NCBI GenBank assembly: GCA_963920575.1
Contig: OY986967.1
Coordinates: 21,469,648 to 21,533,647 of the forward strand
Source: Narthecium ossifragum
Taxonomy: Eukaryota > Streptophyta > Magnoliopsida > Dioscoreales > Nartheciaceae
Length of the DNA: 64,000 nucleotides
Direction of reading: 5' to 3'
Within the stretch, counting starts at the first letter, position 1. Every line of letters starts with the position of its first letter. Below are positions 45,518 to 55,527 of the stretch, in pieces. The position numbers and the translations under genes are program-made. The notes under the pieces are model-generated. The model was given only the letters and a program-made list of their open reading frames with translations, did not search any database and was not told the DNA's origin.

Positions 45518-48500
45518 ATGGTGACGAGACGCCGTCGGGAGAATGACGATCCGGAATCCGAAACTAGCAGCAGTCTCGAACAAGAGAAATACCAGATACG
45601 GAAGCGCAAGGCCGTTAAACAAGGAAGATGCAAAATTAATGGCCGTTGCCACTCGAAGGGGACCCGTGACCTCTTCTATCTGTTGAACGCTGAACACAAA
45701 GCTATCCTCGCTCGCACACCCTTCCGCCTAATCTATGACTTCCCCCCGGTGCCCCAAGACACTCCCATTCTCCGGGAGTGCGTTTATGGGTGGAGGGGCA
45801 ACGGCGTGTTTAAATTTGGCCAAAGTAGACTGCGGCTCACCCCGGAGCACACGTCCATGATTCTTGGACTGCCAAGGGGTGGCAATTTGGTTGATCTCTC
45901 CGGCGTAGGCCTCGCCGATACCCCAGCGTTCTTGCAGAGGCACAACATTCGGCCAGAATGTAGTCGAAAGGACGCGGAGAGGACGATGACAGCCCTTGCG
46001 TCCCTAGACCACCCGGAGGACCACGCCGACACGGTCCGGTTCTACCTTGCTCATCTATTCGCAGCCGTCTTCTTCCCGGGCACGGCCTACAAATGCCCCT
46101 ATCGGCTGCTGTCATATCTTGACAATTTGGATGAGCTCGGCACCTATGCATGGGCCAAAGCCGTGCATGCCTTCATACTCTCCTCCGTGAACGCCACTTT
46201 CGTGCGGATGAAGAATAAGGAGCGGGATGCGGGCCCACGCGTGAACGAGATGTACCTCAATGGCTGCACCTTGGTGCTCATTGTAAGGGCCTCCACTTTC
46301 AATATTTACAATATCAATTTCCCCGTTCTTTGAATCTTACTCTAGACTGTCAATTGTTTCCGTTTGAATTCACAGGTTTGGTTTTGCGAGCACATGCGGT
46401 GGAAGATACCCGCTGCGCCGGGATCGTTCCCCTGGGTCCGCAGATGGCATGGGACAACCGCACAGCGCCGAGTGGAGCTTGAGGAGTGTATGAAGAAAAT
46501 GACAAGAGAAGATGTAATGGAATTTTGCGAGCTCATTTTAAGTTTCATGCGAAGGAATTATTCTTTCTCGACAGACTATATTTCTTTTATAGGACTTGCG
46601 CTGTTTGTGTGCAGTGTTGGTTATCGCTTTGTTAACGATTCCTTACTTTTTCTTGAAGACATAATCTTACATTTGTAAGGTATTTCTGTTATGAATTTGT
46701 TTTCAAGGTTCTTCCCTCTCTCCACATCTCGGATTCGGACCTGGCGTGTCTTTCTCTGGTGGAGACACAAGCCGTTGTTGAGGACCCCTCCGACTGCGCC
46801 GAAGATGAAATCTTCTCCGACTCCGAGGCGGAGACGGCCGAGAAGGTTATGACGGACAAGCGGCCGAAGAAGACTGCGAAATACACGAAGCAGGTCGCTG
46901 TCTCCTTCACTGCAGAAGCAATACGTTCATCTCCTCCTGCGGTAGGGTCTGGACTGCCGGTAGTACCGGCCACGGCAGATACGAATGTGCTGCTCCAAAA
47001 TGTGGTCCGGGCTATGTCCCAGGAATACCATGCCGCCTCCGAGGCTATGGAAGGACGATTGCGGCAGCACTACGATGCAGTGCTGCGCGATCGGGACGTT
47101 ATTGTCGATAATAAATTGAGTACCATAGTCAAAGCCCAAGAAGAGTTACGAACTGAGACAGAAGATCGCAGAAAAGATCAGGAAGAGCTGAGGGCATTCG
47201 TCATGGCTATGAATGCCGGGGAGAGGGTGGCCGTTGCTGCTGCACCATTGACACTGACCTCAAGCCTCCCCAGCATGACGGCTAGGAGGACGCAAAAGCG
47301 CTCCACTGGGGCCGCAGTGGGGCGCAATAGAGCAGCAAGGGTCGGACCACATGCTGCGGCTCCTCCCAAGCAACAGGGAAGTAAGAATCGGAGGAAAGAG
47401 AAGGTACTGTTCCTAGATTTTGTCACTAACGTAGATTTTATTGTTATGTCTTTATTGAATTGTTTCTTTTCCTTTTCCTCAGAGGGCGTTGAGGGTGAGC
47501 CGGCTGTGATCAAGGCATCGCCTGTGGTAGACACTGTCTTTGACATGGCCAATGTTGACGATTTTATAGCGGATATTATGTCTGAACGCAACGAATCTCC
47601 CGTCAATGAGGTACAAGCGAGCCTTGAATTCCTCAAGGCACGCTGGGCTCGGCTAGCCTAGTTATTTCCAGGTTTTTCATCTGTGTTTTTTTTTTAACTG
47701 TTCAGATGCCTCGCGGCTCGCTGGTCCCCTTGGAGGGAGCTGCTGTTGAGACTACGGCGGCGGTATAGTTCATTTTGTCTTGCCACACTTGGCTACTCTA
47801 TCGTTCATATTTCCTGGCTTCATCTTTGCTTTTTCTTTTCAGATTCCTGAATACCCCCGCGAACAATTGTCAGCCGTAGACAACATCGCTATTGCCTCTC
47901 TTGTGGACATGCCAGGAAGGTAAAATGTTTGTTGTGGTGGGAGGCCGTGACGGTTGCTTCTATTTGGAATGTTTTCATTCCTTCTTTTTCCTGTATTTCG
48001 AAGGCGATTACGTACGTTATCCTAATGTAAACAATTGTACTTGATGCAATCGCTGTCAGTGTTAATTACAGGTTTGAATGTGTTATTCACAACGCTTGTG
48101 ATTTTTCCAGCGCTGTCATATGGGAGTCTGCCGGGACGCGCGTTCATAGGAGTACTATCATCGAGTTGATTGATGTCGTCGACATCGATGAAAGTGTGAT
48201 CCTGGCCCGGCATGACATGTTTTCCCGTAGGCAAGAAGAAGAACCTAGCAAATATAATAGGATCGGTTTCGGAAACATCTATTTGGGGGTAAGAAACTAT
48301 GCTGCTCCGTCCCTTCGAGTATCATTTATTTTTGTGCGGAAATCATTGTCTTACGCCGAGTATTTGTTGTAGCAAGTGGTCATTGCTGGCCGGCTGGAAT
48401 TTGCCAGAGATGTTCTACGCCCGGTTATAACCGAAAGACAGTTGGATCATCTCCGGTATTGGATGATTCCGATATGTGAGATGCATCACTGGCATTTGTT

Positions 48501-49130
48501 GGTGTTAGACATCGCTAAAGCGTGTTTCCGCCACTACAATTCCCTCAGTGGTGAAATTTACAAAGATCAGGCGACGCGTCTGGTATTCCCCGGGCCCCTC
48601 GTATTAGTTTCTTATTTTTTTGTCATTTGAGTTACTGAATTACTTTGCTTTTAATTGTAGGCCGAATTCGTGTCCACGGTCCTTCGCAATGAATACGAAA
48701 GATTGTTTAACATGGATCAATTGCAGAAGGAGTGGCTGGTCGTGGACATGCCATCCATTCCGAAGCAAATAAACTCGTAAATGCGGCCTCTATATCACTA
48801 TATGTTTCTAATGATTTCGTGATATAGATATAGATATAGAGATAGCTTCTTCGGAATCGTGATCCAAACCTTACCCATAAATGATGATAAAATGTAAGCT
48901 CATATGTTACTACATTATTGATTGAGAAAAGTCCTGAATTATCTTTGTAACACAGGCGGGATTGTGGGGCCTTCATGTTGCAGTACGAAGACTGTATCCA
49001 GTCCGGGAAGCCTCTTGACTTTAGTCAGGATGATATGCGCAGGATAAGAGCCCAGCTCGCGGCCGCCCTTATCCGTGACGGTGTGGACAGTTGGAATGCA
49101 CGCAAGAATGGAGGCCAGTCCGCAAGATGA
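45518..49130 (+). CDS. Ten-exon gene: N-terminal PMD/DUF1985-like domain fused to a Ulp1 (C48) cysteine protease
   Basis: Exons are 45518-46282, 46376-46513, 46708-47403, 47485-47610, 47706-47762, 47843-47919, 48111-48288, 48373-48582, 48661-48776 and 48956-49130. Every border is GT/AG and every phase fits, giving 845 residues without a stop. Residues about 40-300 (LTPEHTSMILGLPRGG, YAWAKAVHAF, LNGCTLVLIVWFCEH) look like the plant-mobile/DUF1985-type module often joined to Ulp1 in plants. Residues 300-590 are acidic, basic and coiled-coil linker. The C-terminal 170 residues are a Ulp1/SENP protease: His718 (HHWHLLVLD), Gln785 and Cys791 (QINSRDCG). The family removes SUMO from proteins in the nucleus. 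The third catalytic position, 17 residues after His, is Asn735 (HYNSL) instead of Asp. Its upstream segment is shared with a PMD gene linked to gypsy sequence. Confidence 0.85.
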
Positions 49131-49278
49131 ACGCGTTTGTGTTGTGAATTTACTATGAATTTACTATTCCTTTATTAAAGAAATTGGAAATTAATAACCA
49201 TTAATTTATACAAGACATTGATTTTGGGATTAGTATGATTCCTTGCATGGAGTTTTAGGTTCCGAGTATTAGTCCTCG

Positions 49279-49696
49279 TTGGAATTTGTGCTGGTGTTTA
49301 AGAAATTGCCCCGACCATATGAGTCGCCCTCTCTCCCTCTCTCCCTCTCGCGCTCTCTCTCTCTCTTCCTCCCTCGCTGTCTCTATCCTCTCTCTCTCTC
49401 TCTCTTCCTAACTCGCTCTCTCTATCCTCTATCCTCCCTCACTCTTGATGCTCCGTTGCTCTCTCTAAGTCTTTCTCCCTCGCTCTCTCTCTCTTCCTCC
49501 CTCGCTCTCTCTCTCCTCCTCTCTCGATCTCTCTCTTCCTCCCTCGCTGTCTCTATCCTCTCTCTCTCTCTCTCTTCCTCCCTCGCTGTCTCTATCCTCT
49601 CTCTCTCTCTCTCTTCCTCCCTCGCTGTCTCTAACCTCTCTCTCTCGCTCTCTTCCTCCCTCGTTGTCTCTATCCTCTCTCTCCCTCGCATTCTCT

Positions 49697-49754
<58 letters not shown>

Positions 49755-49990
49755 CCCTCGCTATCTCTATCTCTTACTCCCTCGCTTTTTCTCTTCGTCG
49801 CTCTCTTTCTCTCTTCCTCCCTCGCGCTCTCTCTCTCTCTTCCTACCTCACTCTCTCTCTCTCTCTCTTCCTCCCTCACTATCTCTTCCTCCCTCCCTCG
49901 CTCTCTCTCTTCCTCCCTCGCTCTCTCTCTCTCTCTCTCTCTTCCTCCCTCACTTTTGCCCTACATCGCTCTCTCTGTGTTAGATATAAA
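49279..49990 (+). repeat. Long CT-rich microsatellite tract
   Basis: (CT)n runs are broken by TTCCTCCCTCG. At 49540-49690 a unit of about 48-50 bp (CCTCGCTGTCTCTATCCTCT plus CT run) repeats three or more times. The 234-codon ORF here is pure low complexity and not a gene. Confidence 0.92.
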
Positions 49991-50027
49991 TAAAGCCGTC
50001 TGGGCGATTAACAAGATTTATTATGTT

Positions 50028-50160
50028 CTCCCTCCATCGCTCTCCGCCGCACTCTGTCGCCGTCGCTTTCTCTCTCCATTGCTCTCCGCCTTACTCTCTC
50101 GCCCGGGTTCGCTTTCTCCCTCCATCGCTCTCCGCCGCACTCTCTCGCTCCCTCCCCAGG
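50028..50160 (+). repeat. CT-rich block, copy 2
   Basis: Direct copy of 38800-38960, about 11.2 kb away, ending CTCTCGCTCCCTCCCCA in both. Confidence 0.8.
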
Positions 50161-51613
50161 CACGTGAGGTGTGCCAACCGTCGCACAGGGATTTCCAGAA
50201 GGGGTATGTGTTACGCCTTGCCTCAATCAAGATGACTTTGTGTAAACTTAAGTCTAATAACCGATGAGTCTTTTTGTGATCTTCTTTACTTTGCGATTCT
50301 AGAGACATGAAAAAAAAATTTAACCTATATACGTACTTCCATTGAAGAAAAGCTACAAAGTCCAATGATAGCTAAGACATCGTGGCACAAGGAAAATCTT
50401 CTACAACGAGGAAAAGGAAAGTTACAGTAGCTACGCCTAAGGAACACTGATAGTAGAAAAGTCTTGATTTTTTCGGGGGGCTCCTCTCTAACCCATCTCT
50501 CCTTTTTAGACTTCGAGTGGCAGTCCACTATGACGGTAAGTTCCACACCTCGGGGTACAACTAAGACATGGGCAATTATTGTTTGTCATCAATACATACA
50601 GGTAGAAATCATCCGTCTTCAATTGGGCACATGCCCACTATCACTGATGCCACATTGATTCAGTAGAATCAGTAATAGATATATGCCATGTTTGGCATAA
50701 ATGTGCTTATATGCTTCTGCATTAGATCACCCTCACTACTGTCCCACCAAAAGAATTACAAATGCTACTAAAAAGTGCACAAATGATTCAGAGGCAACAC
50801 AACTGCCTAATGACCCACCACCATGACAAATTCCATCACTAACAACAATAAATCCAATAAAAAATAAATACCCATCGACATGAAACTTGTATCTTCAAGA
50901 TTATTGATAGAAAAGAATCTCTTTGGAAGAGATTAAACAAACAATCCACCATAACATGTTATGCCACTTTAAAGTTTGAGTATCTCCACCTTTTCCATTC
51001 GCCCGCAGCCTACAATCTTCTTGAACCTTTCAATTGAGTGTAAACTCAAAACTCATAATATCACTTTGATATTGACATTGGCTACTAATTCTCACTGCAT
51101 GTGTGGCATCAGTGTTCAACTGCTTGGCCTTCTCAAAGCCATACTTGCGCAATTGGTAGTCCTCAAAGGCCCGCTGGATCTCTGCCTGAGTGTTCATCAC
51201 GAGCTGCCAGGAGTTAAACAAACCTCGATGAGGGTGATGAGGGAATTCAGGCGCAAGGGAGAGGGAGGCCGGGGCGATGGAGAGGGAGGCCGGCGCGAGG
51301 GCGGCGGTGGCGACGTCTAGGTCACGGGCACGCTAGGGAGGGGCTCGGGCTCCTGTGGATAGGCTCGGTCGAGAGTGGGGTTAAGTAGGCTGAAATACAT
51401 CATGACCTTCCGATGGGATCGGACGGTCGGGAACCGAGTTCGCTGGATAAGCCCAGCGAACCGGTTCTATCCGGAGAACTGCCCTATACAAGGCTTTTGA
51501 ATATATTCTGCGTGTATTCCCCTTTACAAGGCTTTTGAATATATAATTCACAATTCATATTACACAATTCACAATTCAGTTATATAACTGGACAAATTAC
51601 ATCAGAAGATAAA
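50161..51613. other. Stretch without a recognised gene
   Basis: A minus-strand frame at 51221-51030 (MNTQAEIQRAFEDYQLRKYG) has protein-like composition and an in-frame end, but I do not recognise it. It may be a fragment of a captured gene. 51240-51360 is GC-rich and resembles 52910-53060 (GGAGGCCGGGGCGA, GACGTCTAGG). The rest holds nothing I can name. Confidence 0.4.
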
Positions 51614-51930
51614 TTATATCCCATTGTACTTGAGACACCATTTGATCACAGGGAAAAGGGCAATCCCAACAACCCAGGACAGTAGCATACCAATCCGGTA
51701 TGCCGTATCCCTATCATTTGATTGCCTCTTTTGCAACTCAAGCATGGCAATTAACCTATCCTTATCAGCAATTAACCTATCCAGCTCACTCATGCTAATC
51801 TTCATGGTTTGCATCTCCACCATGGCATCCTTTACAGGGATCAGCTGCTCTCTCAGTTCATCAACAAGCCTTCGTCCCATCCAGGCAAATCAGGTTCAAC
51901 CCATTCAAAGAAGAGGCAGCCACCATGTTC
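51614..51930 (-). pseudogene. Second GRF zinc-finger gene, 3' exon with frameshift
   Basis: After an AG acceptor (51932-51931), the minus strand reads EHGGCLFFEWVEPDLPG. That matches the last zinc-ligand motif of the GRF gene at 38178 (EHGGCNFFIW), including the exon start. A one-base shift then leads into a frame with a coiled coil (LVDELREQL...LDRLIADKDRLIAMLELQKRQ) and a C-terminal membrane segment (IGMLLSWVVGIALFPVI), stop at 51614. The first-exon CxC motif was not found. Alternatively the ATG at 51880 starts a separate small coiled-coil protein. Confidence 0.6.
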
Positions 51931-51939
51931 CTGCAAACA

Positions 51940-52050
51940 GAGAAGGTAATTAATTCACAAGGGGTCAAATTACCTTCAAACAAATAACCAGAGAAGGTAA
52001 TTAATTCACAAGGGGTCAAATTACCTTCAAACAAATAACCAGAGAAGGTA
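51940..52050. repeat. 51-bp tandem repeat, two copies plus a partial third
   Basis: The unit starting GAGAAGGTAATTAATTCACA begins at 51940 and 51991 with no visible difference, and a third begins at 52042 and stops after about 10 bases. It lies in the intron next to the GRF exon. Identity suggests a recent duplication. Confidence 0.9.
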
Positions 52051-52084
52051 AAATCTTGCAAAGCTTAAAGAGTAAACATTAGTA

Positions 52085-52535
52085 GATAGCAATGTGAGTA
52101 ACAGCTTAACGAGTAAACATTAGTATCTACTAATGTTTACTACTAATGTGAGTAAACATTCGTAGATAGCTCATGCAGTAACATGTTTCCAACCACTGCT
52201 AAAAAAGACAATCAACAACAAAAAATTATGATGTAGTAACATGTTCCCAACCACTGCCATATATATGAATCTACAACCAAAAGAAACCAAATTAGAGCAA
52301 CCAGGAAAGACTGCAGTTGTTCAAAACTGACCATGAAGAAAGCAAGCTGAGGGGTTGACTCCCAAATCTCTAGTTGGGAACTCTGAGCCTCCTCTGTGTT
52401 TGTTCTTCAAAGGCTGCATTGCAAATCCAAAAACATGCATTAGCATCCACACAAAAATCCAAGAATAACTTATGGTTTTACAATGAATTGAAAGCCTAAA
52501 ATATCATGTATTTACACAAATCCAAGAATAGCTTA
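52085..52535. other. Gene-free stretch
   Basis: Short ACTAATGTTTACT/AGTAAACATTAGT inverted words lie at 52070-52160. A possible exon on the minus strand (52411-52332, after TTTGCAATGCAG) is too short to name. Confidence 0.4.
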
Positions 52536-52539
52536 GACC

Positions 52540-52900
52540 TCGTGGAGGCTCGAGGGCGGCGGCGGTCGTGGAAGCTCGAGGGCGGCGGCGGTCGTGGAAG
52601 CTCGAGGGCGGCGGCGGTCGTGGAAGCTCGAGGGCGGCGGCGGTCGTGGAAGCTCGAGGGCGAGGCACGGGAGATCGAGGGAGGAGGTCGTGGAAGATCG
52701 AGGCCGGCGGCGGTCATGGAACCTCGAGGCCGGCGGCGGTCATGGAACCTCGAGGGAAGAGGTCGTGGAAGCTCGAGGGCGGAGGCAGTCGTGGAAGCTC
52801 GAGGGCGGAGGCGGTCGTGGAAGTTCGAGGGCGAGGCACGGGAGATCGAGGGAGGAGGTCGTGGAAGCTCGAGGGAGGTGGCGGTAGTCGGGGTGGTTAA
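52540..52900 (+). repeat. GC-rich 26-bp minisatellite
   Basis: Units of the form GTGGAAGCTCGAGGGCGGCG plus GCGGTC repeat about a dozen times with variants (GCGAGGCACGGGAGATCGAG, GGAGGTC). A higher-order block (GAGGCACGGGAGATCGAGGG) occurs twice, at about 52661 and 52831. Arg/Gly/Ala-rich ORFs on both strands are by-products. Confidence 0.9.
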
Positions 52901-53102
52901 GACTAGGGCACGGGCGGCAAGGTCGAGGGAGGCCGGGGTGAAGGGAGGCCGGGGCGAGGTCGTCGGCGGCGAGCGGGCGGCGAGCTGGCGGCAAGCGGAC
53001 GGCGAAGTCTAGGGTACGGGCGAGCTGGCGGCGAGGGAGCGAGTGAATGAGGGGAAGGTTGGGCTCGGGGGGGAGGGTAAGGGGGTTCAAGTCCCTGGGT
53101 TG

Positions 53103-53137
53103 ATCTGGACCGTCCGATCCGATCGGATGGTCCAGAT
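53103..53137. repeat. 35-bp palindrome
   Basis: The 17-base arms ATCTGGACCGTCCGATC and GATCGGATGGTCCAGAT pair with one mismatch around a single base. Confidence 0.85.
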
Positions 53138-53570
53138 GGTGGTTTTCTCTCCAATACGTAGAAAACTAGTTTGCCATAGAAAATTACCCTACTCTTTATT
53201 GCCTCATTTACTTGCAATGATGAAGGCGGCGTGATGATGATTTCTCGAGCCCGATTGGCGAGGAGCATTTAATGCGCGCACCTCCTGACTGGTCGACGTC
53301 TCAGCTTCCGAGGGGCTACCCATCTGATCGTCTGTAGCACCCGTACGACATCACATCTAAGACCCTTCATTTTCCTTCCGATGCGCGCCACGTGGCGATT
53401 CCGGGCGTGACGGTCTATAGTATCACTCGAGCGCTTTTTCCTCGGTAACACAATTGAAACGACGCCCGGGGCGAAAAAGCATTTGATGGTTTTGGGCGCT
53501 CTAGGGTTTGGATCCGGGTTCATCGTTTCTACTCCTCGAGCATCTTTCTCTCTCAGTGAACCCTTCACCT

Positions 53571-55453
53571 ATGGTTCCTAAGCTCAAGCGCGCTATAATG
53601 CCAGGCTCAGGGAGTATCTCATCTTCCGCTTCTGGCGATCAAACGACATCATGTTTGGATTTTTTGCGCCCTTCTGCGAAGTCTTTCGAGTCCTTCTTGG
53701 AGAAAGAAGAAGATGCTGTTTTAATCCCTCGGATTTTCTTTGAGCAAGAAGACTTCGGCGACCGGAAGAGGTATGGATTAGGTCCGGCGATTAGTATCCC
53801 TTCCTCCAAAACTGATATCTTCGACAAACAGCGCACTTTTTTCCCTACAACTACGAGTTCTCCCTTGGCATGCTTGCCGAGCCCTCCTCCTTCGTTCGAT
53901 CAATGGGTCCACGGGAGAATCCAGAAAGGATGGCCCGCCCCCGATAAAGATTTTGATGAATGGATTGAAAGGGTGAAAGCAGACTCAATCGGGCAGCGTC
54001 AAATTAAATTGATGCATCTCGAAGCCCTTATTGGTCTCCCCTGTCAACCTGCTGATGGTCCGCTTTTGTTATCGCTCCTTTGCTTTTGGAGCGTGGACTA
54101 TAATTGCTTCTTGCTCCCGGACGGTCCGATGTCCCTGTCTCTAGCAGATGTCTTTTTCCTGACGAATACCCCTGTTTTTGGCGAGGATTGTTCTAGATTT
54201 TGTAAAAAGAAATCTTCCAGAGGCGTGGCTTCCCCTTCTCCCGACTATCCCGATGCCTGCACCGCCTACTCCCAATATTGCAGGGATGAGAAACAAACAT
54301 CGGGTACGGTAACACGCCGTGAGCTGATTGCCTTTTTCAACTACTGGTTGAATAGGTTCATCAGTTGCAATCGTTCTACGAAGATGACCAAATCTTGGTT
54401 GCCATTGGCAGAACACCTCGCCACCTCCGATCAACCGGTAGCATTCGCTTCTCTCCTTCTTGGTTTGGCCTATCGGTGTTTGGGGGAAGCGTTTCGGCGC
54501 CGTTTCAAGAGAGGGTACTCTGGCCCTATGTGGTTAGTACAGCTCTGGGCCCACGCCTATTTCCCGAATCAATCAAGTTTGAAAGCCGAGGGCAAAAACT
54601 TTTTGTCCCTTCGCCCTACTCATGGGTTCCTAGGCCGTTCACTTGCCGTTCGGGCTCAGCCTCCAACGCTGTCTTTTGCCGTTGTCTTCCGAGGAGTGTC
54701 GACTTCCGATCCTCGGCGCAGATGGATGGCGTGGGATCTTCCTGGTTTTCAATGCACGGACATATTTAGGGAGATTCTTCCCGAATCTGATTTTTGGAGG
54801 GATGTATGCATTCCTCGAGATTTGCTCGTATTGGACACTGACTTATTCCTCGAGCCGTATTCTCCTGCCTTATTCGCCCGTCAGTTTGGACTTATCCAAC
54901 TCTTACCCGTGCCGTTTTTCACCCACCAACGTCAGATGTCTGAGCGACGCAAAGTTTTCGAAGCCGACGCCGCGGAAGCCCATCGACGTTTCCTCTTGGC
55001 CGTGTCGGAAACTAGATTTCCTGATGATGCTGACCGTATGCCTCGCTGCTCTGAGATTTTCTTACAATGGTGGGGACCCATACAACGCCGTATTGAAACC
55101 TCAGTCAACAGGCTGTCACCTGCTCTGGTAGCACTGTATTCGAGTCCTGGACTACGCAGTGAGTGTTTTACTTTATGCTCTTATTTTAGCTATGTGGATC
55201 TTTTTTGTTAAATTTTTTCTGAACATTTAACATCAGGACCTCGAGGTGGTGATCGCCCAGGTGACGACAGTGAGGATGATGAACCTCCCTTATCTAAGGA
55301 TGACAGGGGTAAAGCTCCTAAAGGTTGGTTTTTTACCCTCGACCTTTAACTTGGTTTGTTTTTCCTCCGTACATCCTCTGTTCCTGGTTTTGAAGTTTGC
55401 TTTTGGTTGTAGCCCCGAAACGGAAACGGGATGATCACGCTGATGATGATGAC

Positions 55454-55527
<74 letters not shown>

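Noticed and set aside
43562..49130. Ulp1 gene as a simple sense extra ORF behind the 43.6-kb integrase end
   Set aside because: The shared segment at 44.2 kb has the orientation expected for the start of an antisense gene of a minus-strand element, so the + strand integrase end there may belong to a different insertion. Left as an open finding, not a call.
49279..49990. ORFs of more than 200 codons in CT-rich DNA
   Set aside because: The translation is only Ser/Leu/Pro runs from (CT)n; the opposite strand gives Arg/Glu runs. No domain and no start context.
52506..53268. Arg/Gly-rich ORFs on both strands
   Set aside because: Products of the 26-bp minisatellite; stop-free frames on both strands follow from GC-rich repetition.
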